This document shows, piece after piece, positions 34,881 through 47,825 of a DNA stretch of 64,000 nucleotides. Both the position numbers and the translations under genes were made by a program. Where the stretch lies: NCBI GenBank assembly GCA_026545765.1, contig CM048844.1:16438237-16502236 (forward strand). The letters are read 5' to 3'. How positions within the stretch are numbered: the first letter of the stretch is position 1; every line of letters starts with the position of its first letter. The stretch comes from Plantago major. Its lineage: Eukaryota > Streptophyta > Magnoliopsida > Lamiales > Plantaginaceae. Under the pieces are notes generated by a model. It was not told the DNA's origin and searched no databases. It saw nothing but the letters and a program-made list of their open reading frames with translations.

Positions 34881-35948
34881 CTAAAGCTTGTCAATGTCCT
34901 CGTCCTCAAACTCAATGTAATCATCACCAGGCCCATCATCCTCGTCATCAAGATTGGCAACACCTTCATTAAGCCTAGTGTTCTCTGGCAGCTCACCATA
35001 GGCCTTCAATAACCTTGCCTCATCAGGCATATATTTCAGGATCACATCAGCCTTATCATCCTAGAACATCAAATCAAGAAATGCAGTATATTAGAAGTCC
35101 GAACCCGTATTCCAATCATCAAAAAACGATTCATCACTTCCAAATTCAAGACTTGAATCTCCCATCGGCACATAACCAGCTCTTACAGTCTTACTTGTGA
35201 AATGAAAGAAAAACACATCTAGTTCCAGTACTTGGTGTTAAGAGTTAACTATCCCAGGTTCATTGAGTGTTTTAAGAGTCTATTATTTAAAGATCAGAGC
35301 TTTGTTTAGTAATCTACAGCAAAAACTCAAGAAGATCTCCAACAAAGTGGACTTCACTCCAAACTACCAAGCTGCTCTCTTGTTCTCGTTCAAGATCCAC
35401 ACCAGGTACAAGATAAGAAGTTAAGAACACAAACACTAGAATAATACAGTTCTAAGCTAGAAAGACAGCTCAGGAATCTCTCAACTAAACACAGAACACA
35501 AAAAAGAGGGGCGCAAAACACCAAAATTCTTCTGATACATAACCAAAGCCAAGCTCAAATTACACAAACAAACAGAACAGAACAGAAGCATACAACTAAC
35601 TAACAACTAACAAAAAAAACCCAATTGAAACCAAGCAAAATCAAAAGCATAAAAAGCAAAACAAAAACAGATCTGGAAATGAAAAATATATACCTGATAA
35701 TCACGGAGACCGACTAGGATGATATCACCGGCAGCAATCCAGACCTTCTTGTGCATCTTGCCACGGATATGGCAGAGGCGCTTAACTCCGTCGATGCAAG
35801 TAGCTTCGCATCTGCCATTTCCGAGCATACGCTGAACCTGGGCGTACTCCTGTCCATCTTCCTTGAAGACGAGCTCACGCTTCTCATCATCAGCTTCGTT
35901 CTTACCTCTCTTGCGATTCTTACCTCCCTTTCCCTTGTTCTTCGGCAT
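34881..35948 (-). CDS. eIF1A: Translation initiation factor eIF1A, 2 exons
   Basis: Exons on the minus strand: 35694-35948 and 34881-35060, joined in phase 0, giving 144 aa, the normal plant eIF1A length. The basic N-terminal tail ([17 protein letters not shown]) is followed by an OB-fold region containing [21 protein letters not shown] and an acidic C-terminal tail ([20 protein letters not shown]). Known role: binds the 40S subunit near the A site, promotes scanning and start-codon selection together with eIF1, and its tail contacts eIF5B. The intron is 633 bp and has GT-AG ends. The gene is divergent or tandem to no obvious functional partner; it is a housekeeping gene. Confidence 0.97.
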
Positions 35949-36979
35949 CTTCTCTTCTTGCTCAAAACCCTAATTTCACGCCCCTTTTGGCTTCTACTTG
36001 CTATTCTTCTTGTAAACTTTACAGAGAGATGTTTGTTTCCCAAACAAACAATAGGAAACGAAAGGAGTTTTATTTCGTTGGTACTCTACTAGTCTACTTT
36101 CCAATAGCGTGAGGTTCACGCAATTCAGTCGGTTCTCTTTTGGGCTTATTATTCCGATCCATGTACTTGGACCTCTTGCCACCAGCCCAATTTCCCTCTT
36201 ACTTGCATCAACTTTGCGTAAATTACTAAATTCACAATCTTCCCAATGTTGTCCAAGTGTACGGAGTATGGCTAAACGAGATGATAAGGTGACACAGTGA
36301 TAGAAACTTGTGTAGAATAGTTTTTCAAATCGGTTACCTGACCAGTCATGTGATATCATCTCGTGTAGGGACTAACAAAATGTAGGTACATCATCTTGTT
36401 TGGACTTACAGAGTAACCGTGTCCAAACATATTGTTTTAGTCCAGCATGCAATACTCACTGTCAAAATATTCCAATCATCATGTTTTACTCTTCTAATAG
36501 AGCAACATTGCTGTTTCCACTAATCAAGTACCAGCTAATTTGGCTCAACGTTGACTGTATCCAGAACTTAGGCAGAAATGACTGATATTGTACTAGTACA
36601 TTTTCTATGGTTCAAATTTCAAACCACAAGCATTTCACCAGTCAACCTGACCCAGATGAAAGAGTGGATCCATTAAAGTAAAAATGTCAGCTTGGAGTTA
36701 CCAACAATTGCAGACAATAATTTGGTGATTGCAAAAGCAATCATTAACCGTTCAGGCAGGGGGATCAATCTCAGATTGTGTACACTAAGCTTCCATTGGT
36801 AATCACAACCCGTGGCGTCCATGAATTTAGTAGCTCATACTTACCTCGGGATTGGCTTTTCTTAAATCATTAGGAAAATGTACAATCTGTTACAGAAAGT
36901 TATGTGATCCCAACACCTGCTAGTGTGGATTTGTTCCATTCCAATTACTCTCATTGCATTGTCTGGTTCTTGGGTTCTT
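35949..36979 (-). other. eIF1A promoter and intergenic DNA
   Basis: The eIF1A leader (C/T-rich, with AAACCCTAA near 35967-35975, a telobox-like element usual for plant translation genes) occupies the first part. The rest up to 36979 is the 3' flank of the glyoxalase-like gene. No further gene. Confidence 0.55.
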
Positions 36980-38808
36980 CTAAAATGGCTCATATAGACC
37001 TAATACATGCCCGTCGATGCACCTCATGGCTGCAACCTGGTAAATTTTGCAATAGTAAATGATGTCAAGTTTTCCATGCAAATACTCAATCATGAATACT
37101 GGAAAACATGTTAATGTTTTGGAACATAATTTGCAATTAGAACAGGGATTCATGCTACCTTCCCATGGACTTCATACTTGATAGGACCATCGAGTTCAGC
37201 ACCTAAACCCATCAACTTTGTCACGGTACTGTTGATGTCAGTTACTGAAAACGATAAGAGGGATGAGTAATCCTTTTGATCAACTTGGGTCCTGAAAACA
37301 AGATGACAGTTCATTAGTGACTGAGATAGAGATTGAACTCATACAAGATAGTTGCAAAAGCAGGTACCTACTTATTCTCAGTTCAATGAAGTAGTAATAT
37401 ACAAAGTAATAGTTTCTTTCAAGTCCAACTGTTATGTGTAATACCATACATGTATCATGTTCCACCAGAGGGATGGTTGCTGCAACTCAGAAAAATTAAG
37501 AGGAACACCAGTAGTTATATATGAGCACTCTACAAACATCTGATTTATTATTTTCACAATGAAGCTAAGAATTGTGAAAGACTTGTCAACATATCCAATG
37601 CTCATAAAAAAATTGGCACATCATGAGTCGTGCTTCTAACAATGATCAACGACCAGGAGTCTTTAGCAAGCAAGAAACTACAATAGTCATTCGTTCACAC
37701 AGACATACCAGCTCTATAGATAAACAAGAGGAGACTTGTACAAACCACCAGCACTATCAAGGATGAATGCTGGGGTAGATATGCCAACAGAAGTACATAA
37801 AATAAAACAATCGTGCCATGTCATCTAAGATAGTTTCAATGTGAGTTACCACATCACTATTAAGGTATGCTCCAAATACTTACAAATTAAACACAGATGC
37901 TCGCCTTATTTCGCTTCCATGTTCAGGTATGAAGTTCCGAAGAATTAGCTAGATATTGTATGCATGTAACTTAACACAGCTCTCTCAGTCAAACTAGTAT
38001 AGTTTGTAACTACTTGACAACTATGGCAGAGAACGCAAGGTACTTATACGCTCATTATTACACTGCTGTACAATCTTAAAGATTTGGATTACTAAATTTC
38101 TAATGTACCAAGATTCAACCATGGTAGTTCAAATCAAAATGGTACCATATAAACGTTTTAATTTACATTAAATACTGTAACTCATATGCCCTCAATTTTC
38201 AGTACATAACTCCCAGATTACCAGTCCAGGAAATCAAACAGAACATACTCACACCAAAAACATTAGTACAACGGAAGAAAGAACAATGAGGCGTTTACTC
38301 CCGCAACAGGACAGGACACAGAGACGTAGTAAAATAAGCAGAAAGACTGCCATTGAAAAAGAATCATCCAGCTTAAATACGACCCGGTACATAAATTAAG
38401 ATTATAAAAGATACTAATCAGTCCCAATTCGACAACCTAGAATTACAGCAGCACAATGTATTCAATTCAGTGTGACTGATTCACTGAAGCTAACTGCAAC
38501 TGAACTATATATGTATAGGAACTTCACAAAACCAAAAAACCTAACGGATTAAAATGTGAAAATTCAAGAGATTCATCTGACAGATAGAAGCTGGAAAGGG
38601 CTCAAAATAAGAAATGAAAGCAGTAATAGAAAGGCACGCACCTAGGGGAAGGGGAATGGAGAAGAGCGAGCTTGAGAGGGCCAGAGTGAAGCTCAGCCCA
38701 ACGAAGGCTACAGATATCGACGGTGAATCCGAGGCCCTCTGAATAGAATCGAGCCGCTTTTGGTACGTCCTTGTGCAACTGAATTATATGCCTGAATGCC
38801 ACCGCCAT
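36980..38808 (-). CDS. Glyoxalase/VOC-fold protein, 3 exons
   Basis: Exons on the minus strand: 38642-38808, 37159-37291 and 36980-37036, giving 118 aa. The first intron (phase 2) is 1350 bp. The first exon starts MAVAFRHIIQLHKDVPKAARFY, a typical betaalphabetabetabeta entry of the vicinal-oxygen-chelate fold, with FYSEGLGF and GPLKLALL. The second and third exons complete the module (FSVTDINSTV, GPIKYEVHGK, MRCIDGHVLGLYEP). It is a single VOC module, so it would act as a dimer. A metal site could use His8 and the Glu of LYEP, but the reaction is unknown; glyoxalase I activity is not shown. The Arabidopsis relative I recall is At1g64185. Confidence 0.9.
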
Positions 38809-40189
38809 AACCAGTAAACCACTGCCGATTGGCTTCTGTAAATTTCAACTATCGATTAACCGAGAAGATCACTTTGATTCTGTATTGAAGAAGAACCATG
38901 TGCCCTAATTGGAATTCGAAAATATGTTCATAAAGTTCGTCAAACGTTTAATGGAATTCGACGAGATCCGTGTGCGATTTAGTCGCCCTCCATTTGGGCT
39001 TGACCAAAAGGAAACCAATTGATGACCATGGATGGGCACCGAGCTTCCAATGCCTAGACTCGCATAACATCCCCACCACGTTTTCTTGGTCATTTTTGGA
39101 AAATAATCATCTCATTAGGCGAATCAAGACTTAAGAAGGATTTTACTAATTCAAATACTTGATCATAATGTATAAGGTGTTCGAGTCGGATTCAAACTCC
39201 AATAGGAATTCGTTTTTGTTTATCAGGTTGAATGATTTTATCTTGATATGGTCCAATTAAATTCGATAGGTTCAATTCAAGTATTTATGTACTTGATAAC
39301 AAACTTGACTCAACTAAAACTCAAACAAATTAGTCAAACTCGAGCTAATTATTGACTTGAACTTGAACTCGATTATTCCTCCTAAAGGGTGCATTTGAAA
39401 AGTTTAAGGTGAATTTCACATAAGTTTACTTTATTTACTTGACCATCTTTACTACATTTCATTTTTTTCATTTCATGAAGTAGAAGATGGCAGTCTAGTT
39501 TCGGTTATGGAATGTTCTGAAACTCGGGATGGTAATCGAACCAAGCAACCAGACGTTCATACTACAGAGGTGCACATATCAGATTGCTCAACATCTGATG
39601 AAAATTGACAAAAGCTCCAATACTTGTCATCCTCCAAGTTCAAGTTGAAGCTATATGACAAAAAGAGGGGGAATGATACAATATAAGCAAGTACTACTAC
39701 TAACATCTCCATTCATGCAATAAAAATCAATCCATCGATCTTGTTCTAATGAAAAAGGTCATGCTATGTTTACATGAATGGCCGTCTAGAAAACAAATCA
39801 AGCATTTGCAGATTCAAGAAGTGGCGAAATTGTCTGGCAATGAAATGAACATCATATAGTGACACATGAAGTCAATACGTAATGTATTGGCAGAAAGTAT
39901 TGGACCAAATATGTACTATATTTCAGTATAACCTGGAATAGGAGCAACAAAATCAGAAGTTTGAGTTATAACACGAAAATGCTGAAACGTCTTAAGGAAT
40001 GAATCATGCCAGAAAAATATGCATGGCTCCTCTATATTCAACATGAACTCGTGTGGTGATTAGTTATATATACAAGATAAATTTACTCCTGAAGAACAGT
40101 CTGCATGTGATTCGACTGAATATTTTCCTACTTCCTATCCTACAATCCTTTGCAATAAATATGAGAAAGTTCACTTGATTGATGCCTTT
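38809..40189. other. Intergenic, including a ghost copy of the coiled-coil gene
   Basis: 38809-39100 is the promoter side of the VOC gene. 39380-39835 is a relic described separately. The remainder to 40189 is the 3' flank of the Ppx/GppA gene. No intact gene. Confidence 0.6.
39380..39835 (-). repeat. Relic of a duplicated USO1-like gene, coding exons lost
   Basis: 39380-39550 matches 43570-43735 (3' flank of the coiled-coil gene), for example AGTAGAAGATGG followed by GTCTAGTTTC. 39570-39835 matches 45960-46205 (its intron 1), for example CAAGTTCAAGTTGAAGCTAT. The two blocks have the same order and orientation as in the intact gene but with the roughly 2.2 kb containing exons 2 and 3 missing. 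Orientation follows the intact gene on minus. Confidence 0.8.
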
Positions 40190-42796
40190 TTAAGTTGATG
40201 TGTGACCATCAGACGCGCTCGAAGTTATAGATAAGTTTTTCTTGAAAACCTGCATTGGAAATTAAATGGGGAAAAAGAAGCATGAATACGAATCTAAAAT
40301 AAATCGATATCTAATTCCAATGCAAATCATGCTATGACGATAAAAAGACAGAGAGGACCATTATGAAAGTCAGTCAAGGCTTACCTTCCTAAAGTATTCA
40401 AGTTCGTTCTTCATTGATTCATTTAAATCCTTAGATAATATTTGTTCTACCATATCCGAAGACTGGTTTTCTCCCTCACCCTCGCTGAGTACCTGAAGAT
40501 GACAAAACTTCAGATAAAATCCAGATATTTAATCCTTATTGCACAGAGTCACAAAGATAGCTGGCTCAATTTGCAGTGTTCCTAATACATTCAGAAGTTG
40601 CAAATCTTTTTGGTCAAAGAACTTTCAGGAATTACTTCTTCACCAGACCCCTATAATATCATATCCATTTCCATGCATCACCTCCAGAAGACGTTACTGT
40701 AACCTAGCCCATACTAATGTTTATCAAACTGGGAATGACGAATAATAACTTCAATCTTTTTCCTCAGTTTGTACAATAAAGCAAACATATTGCAGACTTA
40801 CTCTAACCTCATAAATTCGTGGAGTGTGTGTGTGTGCCCATTTGGGTGGGATGTGAATTACCAATTCAAAGCCTGCAGTTGAATGTATAAGTTCCATGAC
40901 TTGGACATTTGCAGGAAAACATTGCTGCAGTTTAACTGAGAGCCGCAAAATTGCACACAGAATTCTGAACTTGTGCTCCATACTCTGGGCAGGAAGAATA
41001 AAGTATCAGTAAACATGAAAACACATCAAATCATATCATGTTCACATGAATTTCAGGAGTAGTCTGGATACCTTTTCAGTAGAGTCACCAAGAGCTTCCT
41101 TTTTCGGAAATTTCTTTCTGTGATGTTTTACAAGCAATCCTAGTAGCTGAAAATTTTAAGATGTCATTAAGCATTTAAGAGTAACCTCCTAGCAGAGAGA
41201 GGACATAATTACACAGGCTGCAACATACTTGAATCTCCTGTGCAGTATAACCATGGAGATGATTTCCATTCTGCAAAGTGGCAGCTTAACAGTATTAGCA
41301 ACTAGCAAGGAAACTAAAAATATCTTGTGCTAGACCCATGTTACACATATTAGAGGATTTCCTACCATTATAATGCGATAAGATTGCTTATGGTAACCCT
41401 TTTTGCCAGTATGTAGCCCAATATTGTGGAGCAAACTAGCAGCTTCAAGGCACTCAAGGTCCCTTTCGTTCAAGGACATCAAAGAGTCATCACTAGCACG
41501 CCCATTATCACAAAGATCATTCGAATTCCTCAAACCTTCAAAAATATCCTGCACAATCCAGCCTAATAAACAACAAAGAGACATAATTGCTACAAAATTA
41601 CATTAAGTTGCTCAGAGGATAATACTCACCCTTGCAATGACTGCACATGCAGTACCAGCCTTCATTCTCTTGTTATTACTGAACTTGGAAGCCAACCTGA
41701 CAACAGACCTCCATCGAGCATTAACGTTCAAATCAAATCCTTCATACACCCTCCCCAACATCTCCGTAATAACACCTTCTCCTAACGCATACCCCGAAAC
41801 CTCAATCTCCTCAATCCCAAGAATCTCAAATATCTCATCAAGTAAAACCGTTCCCGCCAAAATAAACCTCGCCCGATCCTTAAAAAACTCCGCCATCCTC
41901 ACCTTCCCCTGCAGCCCCATCTCCGATTCATCACCCAATCTCCTCAACAAACACCTCAAATCCTCCCTGCCAAACTTCCACTCCCTCTCAACAAACTCAT
42001 CAACCACTCCAACACTCTCCTCCACTCTCCGCGTGTATCCACTACACACAGCCTTCTCAATCGCCTTAATCGTCCCAGACGAACCCACCACCGCATCGAT
42101 CTTAAACTCCCTAACCCTCTCAACCAGCCCCGACGCCACAATCACATCCCGAATATGCCTCCGCATCTCACCAACATCACTAAACTGCTGCGTCAGAGTA
42201 ACATGACCTAATTTAAGCGATTGAGCAAACAACACATTGCCTTCGAACCCTACGGTAAACTCAGTAGATCCCCCTCCAATGTCAATCGCGAGAATCCTAG
42301 AGGAGAAAAGGGGTAAGAATTGCAAAATCCCTAGGTAAGTAAGGCGAGCTTCCTCCGTACCCGATAGGGTTTCCACCTCGCACGACGATCCGAGTGATTC
42401 GTTGATGGCGTTAACGAACTCGGAGCTGTTCGACGATTCGCGGACGGCTGAGGTGGCGACGATGCGGAGGTGGGAGGGAGGGAGGCGGTGGGATTGGAGG
42501 TAGGATTGGAAGCTGAGGAGAGCGGAAGTTGAGCGGGTGAGAGAGTCGGCGGAGAGAGTCGGCGGAGTGGCGGTGGAGGTGGTGTCTAGGCCGAGGAGAA
42601 CAGGCTTTTTGAGGCGGTGGAGAGTGAAGAGACGGCCGGAGGAAGGGTCGGCTCGGGCGAGGGTCAGCTTGAAGGAGCTTGTGCCCATGTCTACGGCGGC
42701 GAAGAGGTGTTTGTTGCCGGTGGTGACAGGTGGCAGAGGGAGATTGGTTGTCATCTTTTTCTTTTTTCCACAAGGAGAGTTGGAGTCGTTATTCAT
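40190..42796 (-). CDS. Ppx/GppA-family phosphatase with HD-like C-terminal region, 7 exons
   Basis: Exons on the minus strand: 41630-42796, 41366-41548, 41229-41270, 41072-41146, 40802-40984, 40385-40492 and 40190-40249. All junctions are phase 0, giving 605 aa. Exon 1 has the sugar-kinase/actin-like fold: phosphate loop 1 in AAVDMGTSSFKL, the SGTEEARLTY motif carrying the expected catalytic Glu, phosphate loop 2 in LAIDIGGGSTEF, and VVGSSGTIKAI. Later exons give an HD-like helical region (AASLLHNIGLHTGKKGYHKQS; LLGLLVKHHRKKFPKK) and a C-terminal sheet region. The family hydrolyses polyphosphate or the pentaphosphate of (p)ppGpp; which one applies here is not decidable. Exon 7 is short and its frame is inferred from phase only. 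Exon 1 is GC-rich compared with the surroundings. Confidence 0.93.
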
Positions 42797-44011
42797 TGGT
42801 TTTTTATTCGATTTTAGCGGGTAAGTACCAGAAGTACCTGAAATTAGAGAGTCCGTGATTGTAAAGATACTAGGATTTTACTCCTCAACAGACTCAACAG
42901 CATAAAAGATGGCGACTCGGTCTCCCCATACCTTTTTTATAAAACGTTACAGTTATATTCAAAAACATTATAGAGTTTTATTATGAACATCAGTGATATG
43001 AATATACGGAAAAACTGACATAAAATGTTCGTTCATAAAACATTATTGATATTGTTTAACTTGTTTTGCTAACGGGACAAGCATTATTACAGCTCAAGCA
43101 ATGAGATTCACGACTCGGCTAACATGTTAAACAACACTAGTGAGAAATTACGTTTGAAAAATTAAAATTAAGAGAGCACAAGATTTCTTCATTTTTCGCA
43201 TAATAGAACAACCTTTAAAATTTATCTTTTTCATAATAATTTGTTTTTATAGCGTTCAATTAAATTATCAATACACTCTATAAAATATGTTGACCGGTGC
43301 ATGTATACACATGTGACCAATTTTTTGTCCAAGTTAAATGTGTTCATGGTTTGTAATTTAAATGTGTTCATTTTGAGTCTAACCTTTCACACTTTTGAGG
43401 TCATACATGGTTATCTCCAAGCTTGCTATACCATTATAGTAGGAATTTCTTGTACTCCCAATACCATTATAGTAGAAACATTGGCCCTCTCACCGGTAGT
43501 TTTTTACCTATATTTATAGAGGGTTTTTCCCTCTATAAAATTTCGGTGTCATTTTTACTGCCTCTATTAATTACTCCTAAAGCGTGAGTGCATTTCACAT
43601 AAGTTCAATTTATTTCATAAACCATCTTTACTTCATTTCATTTTTTCATTGCATAAAGTAGAAGATGGTAGTCTAGTTTCCGGTTATGGAATTTTCTGAA
43701 ACTCGGGATGGTAATCAAGCCAACCATCTGACGTTCAACCAAGTCAATGCGGGTCCACGCGATGGTTCGACCAGGATGATGTGCTAGTTGTGCAGAGCAA
43801 TCCATACCAGTAACCAAACCATCAGAGCAGAGATGACATGTTAAGTGATCAAAATTTGTAGAACACTGGATATACAGAGGTAGTTGTGACTTGTTGCTAT
43901 TTGTACAAGTCAAATAGCATATCAGAACTGTCCAGAGCTGAGCTTAATGAAAACATTTAAGAATATCTGAAAACCTGTATAAGATTAGACACTTTTACCT
44001 AAATAGCCGCT
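42797..44011. other. Intergenic between Ppx/GppA and coiled-coil genes
   Basis: Contains the Ppx/GppA promoter (42797-42950), AT-rich DNA, an 11-bp perfect hairpin at 43513-43539, and the 3' flank of the coiled-coil gene (43570-44011). No gene. Confidence 0.6.
43513..43539. repeat. Perfect 11-bp stem hairpin
   Basis: TTTATAGAGGG (43513-43523) and CCCTCTATAAA (43529-43539) are exact reverse complements around a TTTTT loop. The Ppx/GppA and coiled-coil genes are both on minus, so it could be a transcript-end structure or a MITE-like relic. Confidence 0.9.
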
Positions 44012-47000
44012 TCATGTTGCAGATTGTACAGCTTGCAATGCACCTCTGGAAGTCCTGGCGCGAGATTGCTGGCCCTCTAGCCTTGCTTCCAGTAACTTTG
44101 CCTGTAAAGTATTCGGTCGAGCCACACTTGAGCAAGACCAAGATAAGTCAGGATCTGCTGGTGTTATCTCTGAGTTCCACTTTTTAACAGGGCTGATAGG
44201 ACCAGCAAAAATGGATGTATCAAAAGAACCTTCCATGTGGTGGTGATGACGATGATATACTTCTAATGGTTTGATGTTTAAACTTCCAGTGCTTAATTTT
44301 CTTGATTCTTCAGCAACTGACCGCGTCTTCTTGTCTTCAACGTGTTCTTCTGACTGCACCCTTTTCTTTCTAGGAGTCAATTTTGTTTCTTTCAAAAAGC
44401 TACCAGGACGACCTTGCTCTTGTTGTTTGGTAAATACACCATCCTCAGATCGTATCTCTCTGTGAAATAAAGGATTATGAATAGCAGTACCGACAGAATC
44501 ATCTTCATCTTTCCAATTCCAAGGAGCGCTTCCTGGCTCGTTTAAGGACTCTAAAGAATGCATAGGCAGTTTACTTCCACTAGCACTATGCTTGTTCAGA
44601 AATTTACCATCTGAGGAACTTCTGGATTGTTTATCTAGGAGAAAGGTTTCAATTTCAGAACTTAACTTGTCAACAGCCGATGGCTTTTCTACATCTGCCA
44701 GCTTCATCTGCATTCGCTCATCCAACCATTCTTCAGACATGTGAAGAATCAACCGGTCGTGGTCCTCTTTACCGATATAATCACCTGATTTATGCTTCAT
44801 AAGCCGTATCTCCTGTACGCAATCGATTACTCCTTTGGCAAACTCATCGCAGAGGTCTTCTCGCAATCTCCGTGCTCTCGTCTCCCTCTCAAGTTCTCTC
44901 AAAGCATAAGAATATGATGACTTCGTCTCTGAAAGCTCCTGAGCTAGCTTATGACACAGCTTCTCTGATTGCCAGCTAATGTTTCTTTCATCTGCTAGCT
45001 CCTCTTTCATGGACTTAATAGCAATTTTTATCCTGTCGTGTTCCTTCTTATTCCGAGTAACTTTATCCTCCGTGATTTGCTTCATCAAGTTATCAATTTG
45101 CTTAAGGTCTCTTTTCCGCTCTTGCAGAAGCTCTTTAATCTGTGTCTGAGATTGGTCCAGTTCCTTTTTCAACATTTTTACCAATGACATGTCCAAGGCA
45201 TGCTTCTCTTCGAGGCTCCAAATTCTGTTGAGAACTTTGAGTAACTCGGCAGATGTCTTGAGGCTATAGTTAGATTCCCTAATTTTACCCTTAGAGCCCA
45301 CTGAATTAGCTGGTGACATCGTGTGACTATGGCGACCCTTCTGCCAGATGCAGTACACAAACTTTAGTATGAGACGAAGTAAGAGTGGATGTGCTAGGCA
45401 TAATGAGGAAAAGGGACAGTTGCAATGATTCATAATGTAAACTTCAATATTATCATATGGGATGGGTAAGATTATCAGACAAAAGCACATAAGCTAATCG
45501 AGAAAAGCGAAAACATACCTCCATTGAACTGCAGTAACTAGCAGGAGATAGAGGTTGCTGAGCTTGGCCAACATTTTTTACTCTCTGATTGTGTTGTCGT
45601 AATGATGCTGGAATTTTCTTTCTCAAGTCAGTGTTATTTATCTGTCAGATAAGAGGACTAATATTAGCACCTGATCTCAGTAAACCAAGACAGTAATTAC
45701 TCTACAAATTCTTATGCAAATACCAAAACAGCAGCTCTTAATGATGCACGATTCACTTTGTAAAAGGTTCCTATGCATCAAATCATTCGTGAGTCATAAA
45801 CAATGATGCAATATTCTTTTTCTGCTCCCGCTACAGGCCATTATGCCCTCATGTATTTGACAAAGCATTAAATCAATGCTTTCGAGAAAGAGCTCAAAAC
45901 CAACTCACTTTATACTCTAATGCAACAAGCTGAAAGGCATTGTTGAAAGAAGTGTGTCTAAAGAGGTGCCCAGATGAGATTGCACAACATCAGATGAAAA
46001 TTGACAAAAGCTCCAAAAATTATCATCCTCCAAGTTCAAGTTGAAGCTATATGACAAAGAGAAAGGGAATGATACAATAGCAATCAATCCATTGACCTTG
46101 TTCTAACAAAATAGGTCATGCTGTGTCAACATGAAACCGCGATCAAGAAAACAAATCAATCATTTGCCGATTCAAGAAGTTGCTAAGTTGTCTGGCAATG
46201 AAGGCCACAGAACTGCAGGAGACATGATCTGGTTGTTTGGCACTTGTAGCTTAATTATTGTGTGGTTATAACTTATAGCATGTGACATGACACTTGATAA
46301 CAAAACAAGCACACCTCGAGCAAGGCATTTCATTTGTTGATACACATACACACTCCAGCCATTCCCATCAATAGTAAAATCTATACACGCTATGCATTAA
46401 ATCATTCTTATCAAATCAGCACAACCCCTCTCCACAAACCTCCAGTCTACATTATAAGCTATTTGCAAATCTGAACCCTCTTTCACAAACTGAATCACAA
46501 CTATTTCGCCATCAGAAAGATAAGAGCTCACAACAGAGAACATCATCCCAATGTACACCGCGGACTGGATTAAGTCATAAAGATTAATGAGCAGGCACCG
46601 AGATTAAACCGAAACTAACAAAGTACACAAGATATAAACCAAATAACATGGAATTCATTGCACAAACTCTCAAGAAAAGATAAAGCTAGTGTGCAAATCA
46701 CCTGGCCTTTCAGAGTACTAGCTAAAGCTATAAACTTGCACATAAACACCAAACCTTGAAACAACAAACCCAAAATCAAAAGCTCCAACATTTCAAAACA
46801 ATCTAAGATCAAGATTCAAGATTTTACCATCTCCGGTGCATCATCATCATCATCCTTCTTAAGAAGTTTACGACCGTTCATTCTTTTATCCGGCCTTGAA
46901 GTGTTGAGAAGAGGGTGTACCTCCCACAAATTAGCACCCAATTTCCTAGCAGAAAGACTAGTATTACCCACAGTGTCGGTGGAGTACCTTTGAATAAGTG

Positions 47001-47148
47001 AGCCATCTGGCTGAATTGACCCAAAATCCCATGTTGGTGGAGGCGTGCTACAATTTCCCTCCATTTTACCCAACAAATTCCCGCCTCTACTCAACTTTTC
47101 CCCAATCATCATCAACCCCTTTTCTTCTTCTTCACTTTCACCGTCCAT
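44012..47148 (-). CDS. Coiled-coil USO1/At5g41620-like protein, 3 exons
   Basis: Exons on the minus strand: 46828-47148, 45519-45641 and 44012-45340. All phase 0, giving 590 aa. The first intron is 1186 bp. Exon 1 has an acidic start and a conserved ARKLGANLWEVHPLL motif. Exon 3 carries a long coiled coil (from SAELLKVLNRIWSLEEKH to about LRREDLCDEFAKGV), then an EEWLDERMQMKLA segment and a Ser-rich, low-complexity C-terminal half, with a His run (YHRHHHH) and an ending in the KLLEARLEGQQSRARTSRG region. The family is annotated by weak coiled-coil similarity as USO1-like, which says little about function. I recall At1g64180 and At5g41620 as Arabidopsis relatives. A relic copy is at 39380-39835. 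Confidence 0.92.
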
Positions 47149-47804
47149 TTATTGCTTCTCTTTCTCTGACCAAAGGCAAAGCTGTAGTTTTTATTCTCTT
47201 CTGAAAGACAGAGGGACAAATAGACAGAGACAAAACAGGAGAATAGCAGCTGAATAGATACACGTTGCTGCCAGCCAAATTGATTTCAATTTTCACTCAC
47301 CGAACTGTCTCAAAATAAAAAACAGCCATCAAAATTAAGTCTTTTGGCTTCTTCTTCTGAATGAGGAGGAGAGAAAAGATCTCGTAGTGGTCCAAGAAAT
47401 TTTCAGCCTTACAATATAATTATGGTAATAATGATAACAAAAGGCCCCCTCATGGGTTTCTTCTTGGCTGTCTGTGGAGATCTTTCCCCTTTGATTTCAT
47501 ATGTACGATAGCTTTTACACTTTAATTCACGGATTCCACCAGTCAAGATTTGGTTTGGTTTGTTTTTTCAACGCTTTAATTGCATGCTTGCTCCTCAAAG
47601 GAACACGAGGGTGTAAAGTGAGAGGATCTATGGCAGATTGTGAATAGATGATGATGGCTACTGTTACGAATAATGTGATTTTATTGAGAAAAGAAAGAGT
47701 AATATAGTCCTGTTCCGTGCTTTGGCTTGTATTAGCCTATGGCTAGGTGCGTGCTCACTCTAGAGTCTAGACTCTACTGTGGTGATGATGAAGGGGGTCT
47801 GTGT

Positions 47805-47825
47805 GACACGTGACACGTACACGTA
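47805..47825. promoter_or_regulatory. Cluster of ACGT-core (G-box/ABRE-like) motifs
   Basis: CACGTG (47807-47812) overlaps with ACACGTACACGT, giving three ACGT cores within 20 bp, some 660 bp upstream of the coiled-coil gene. bZIP or bHLH binding is possible but is motif evidence only. Confidence 0.3.

Noticed and set aside
35751-36092. Plus-strand frame antisense to eIF1A
   Set aside because: Hydrophobic composition comes from the reverse of a Lys/Arg-rich coding exon; no independent support.
41637-42206. Plus-strand reading frame of 189 codons
   Set aside because: Antisense shadow of exon 1 of the Ppx/GppA gene, whose motifs are clear on minus.
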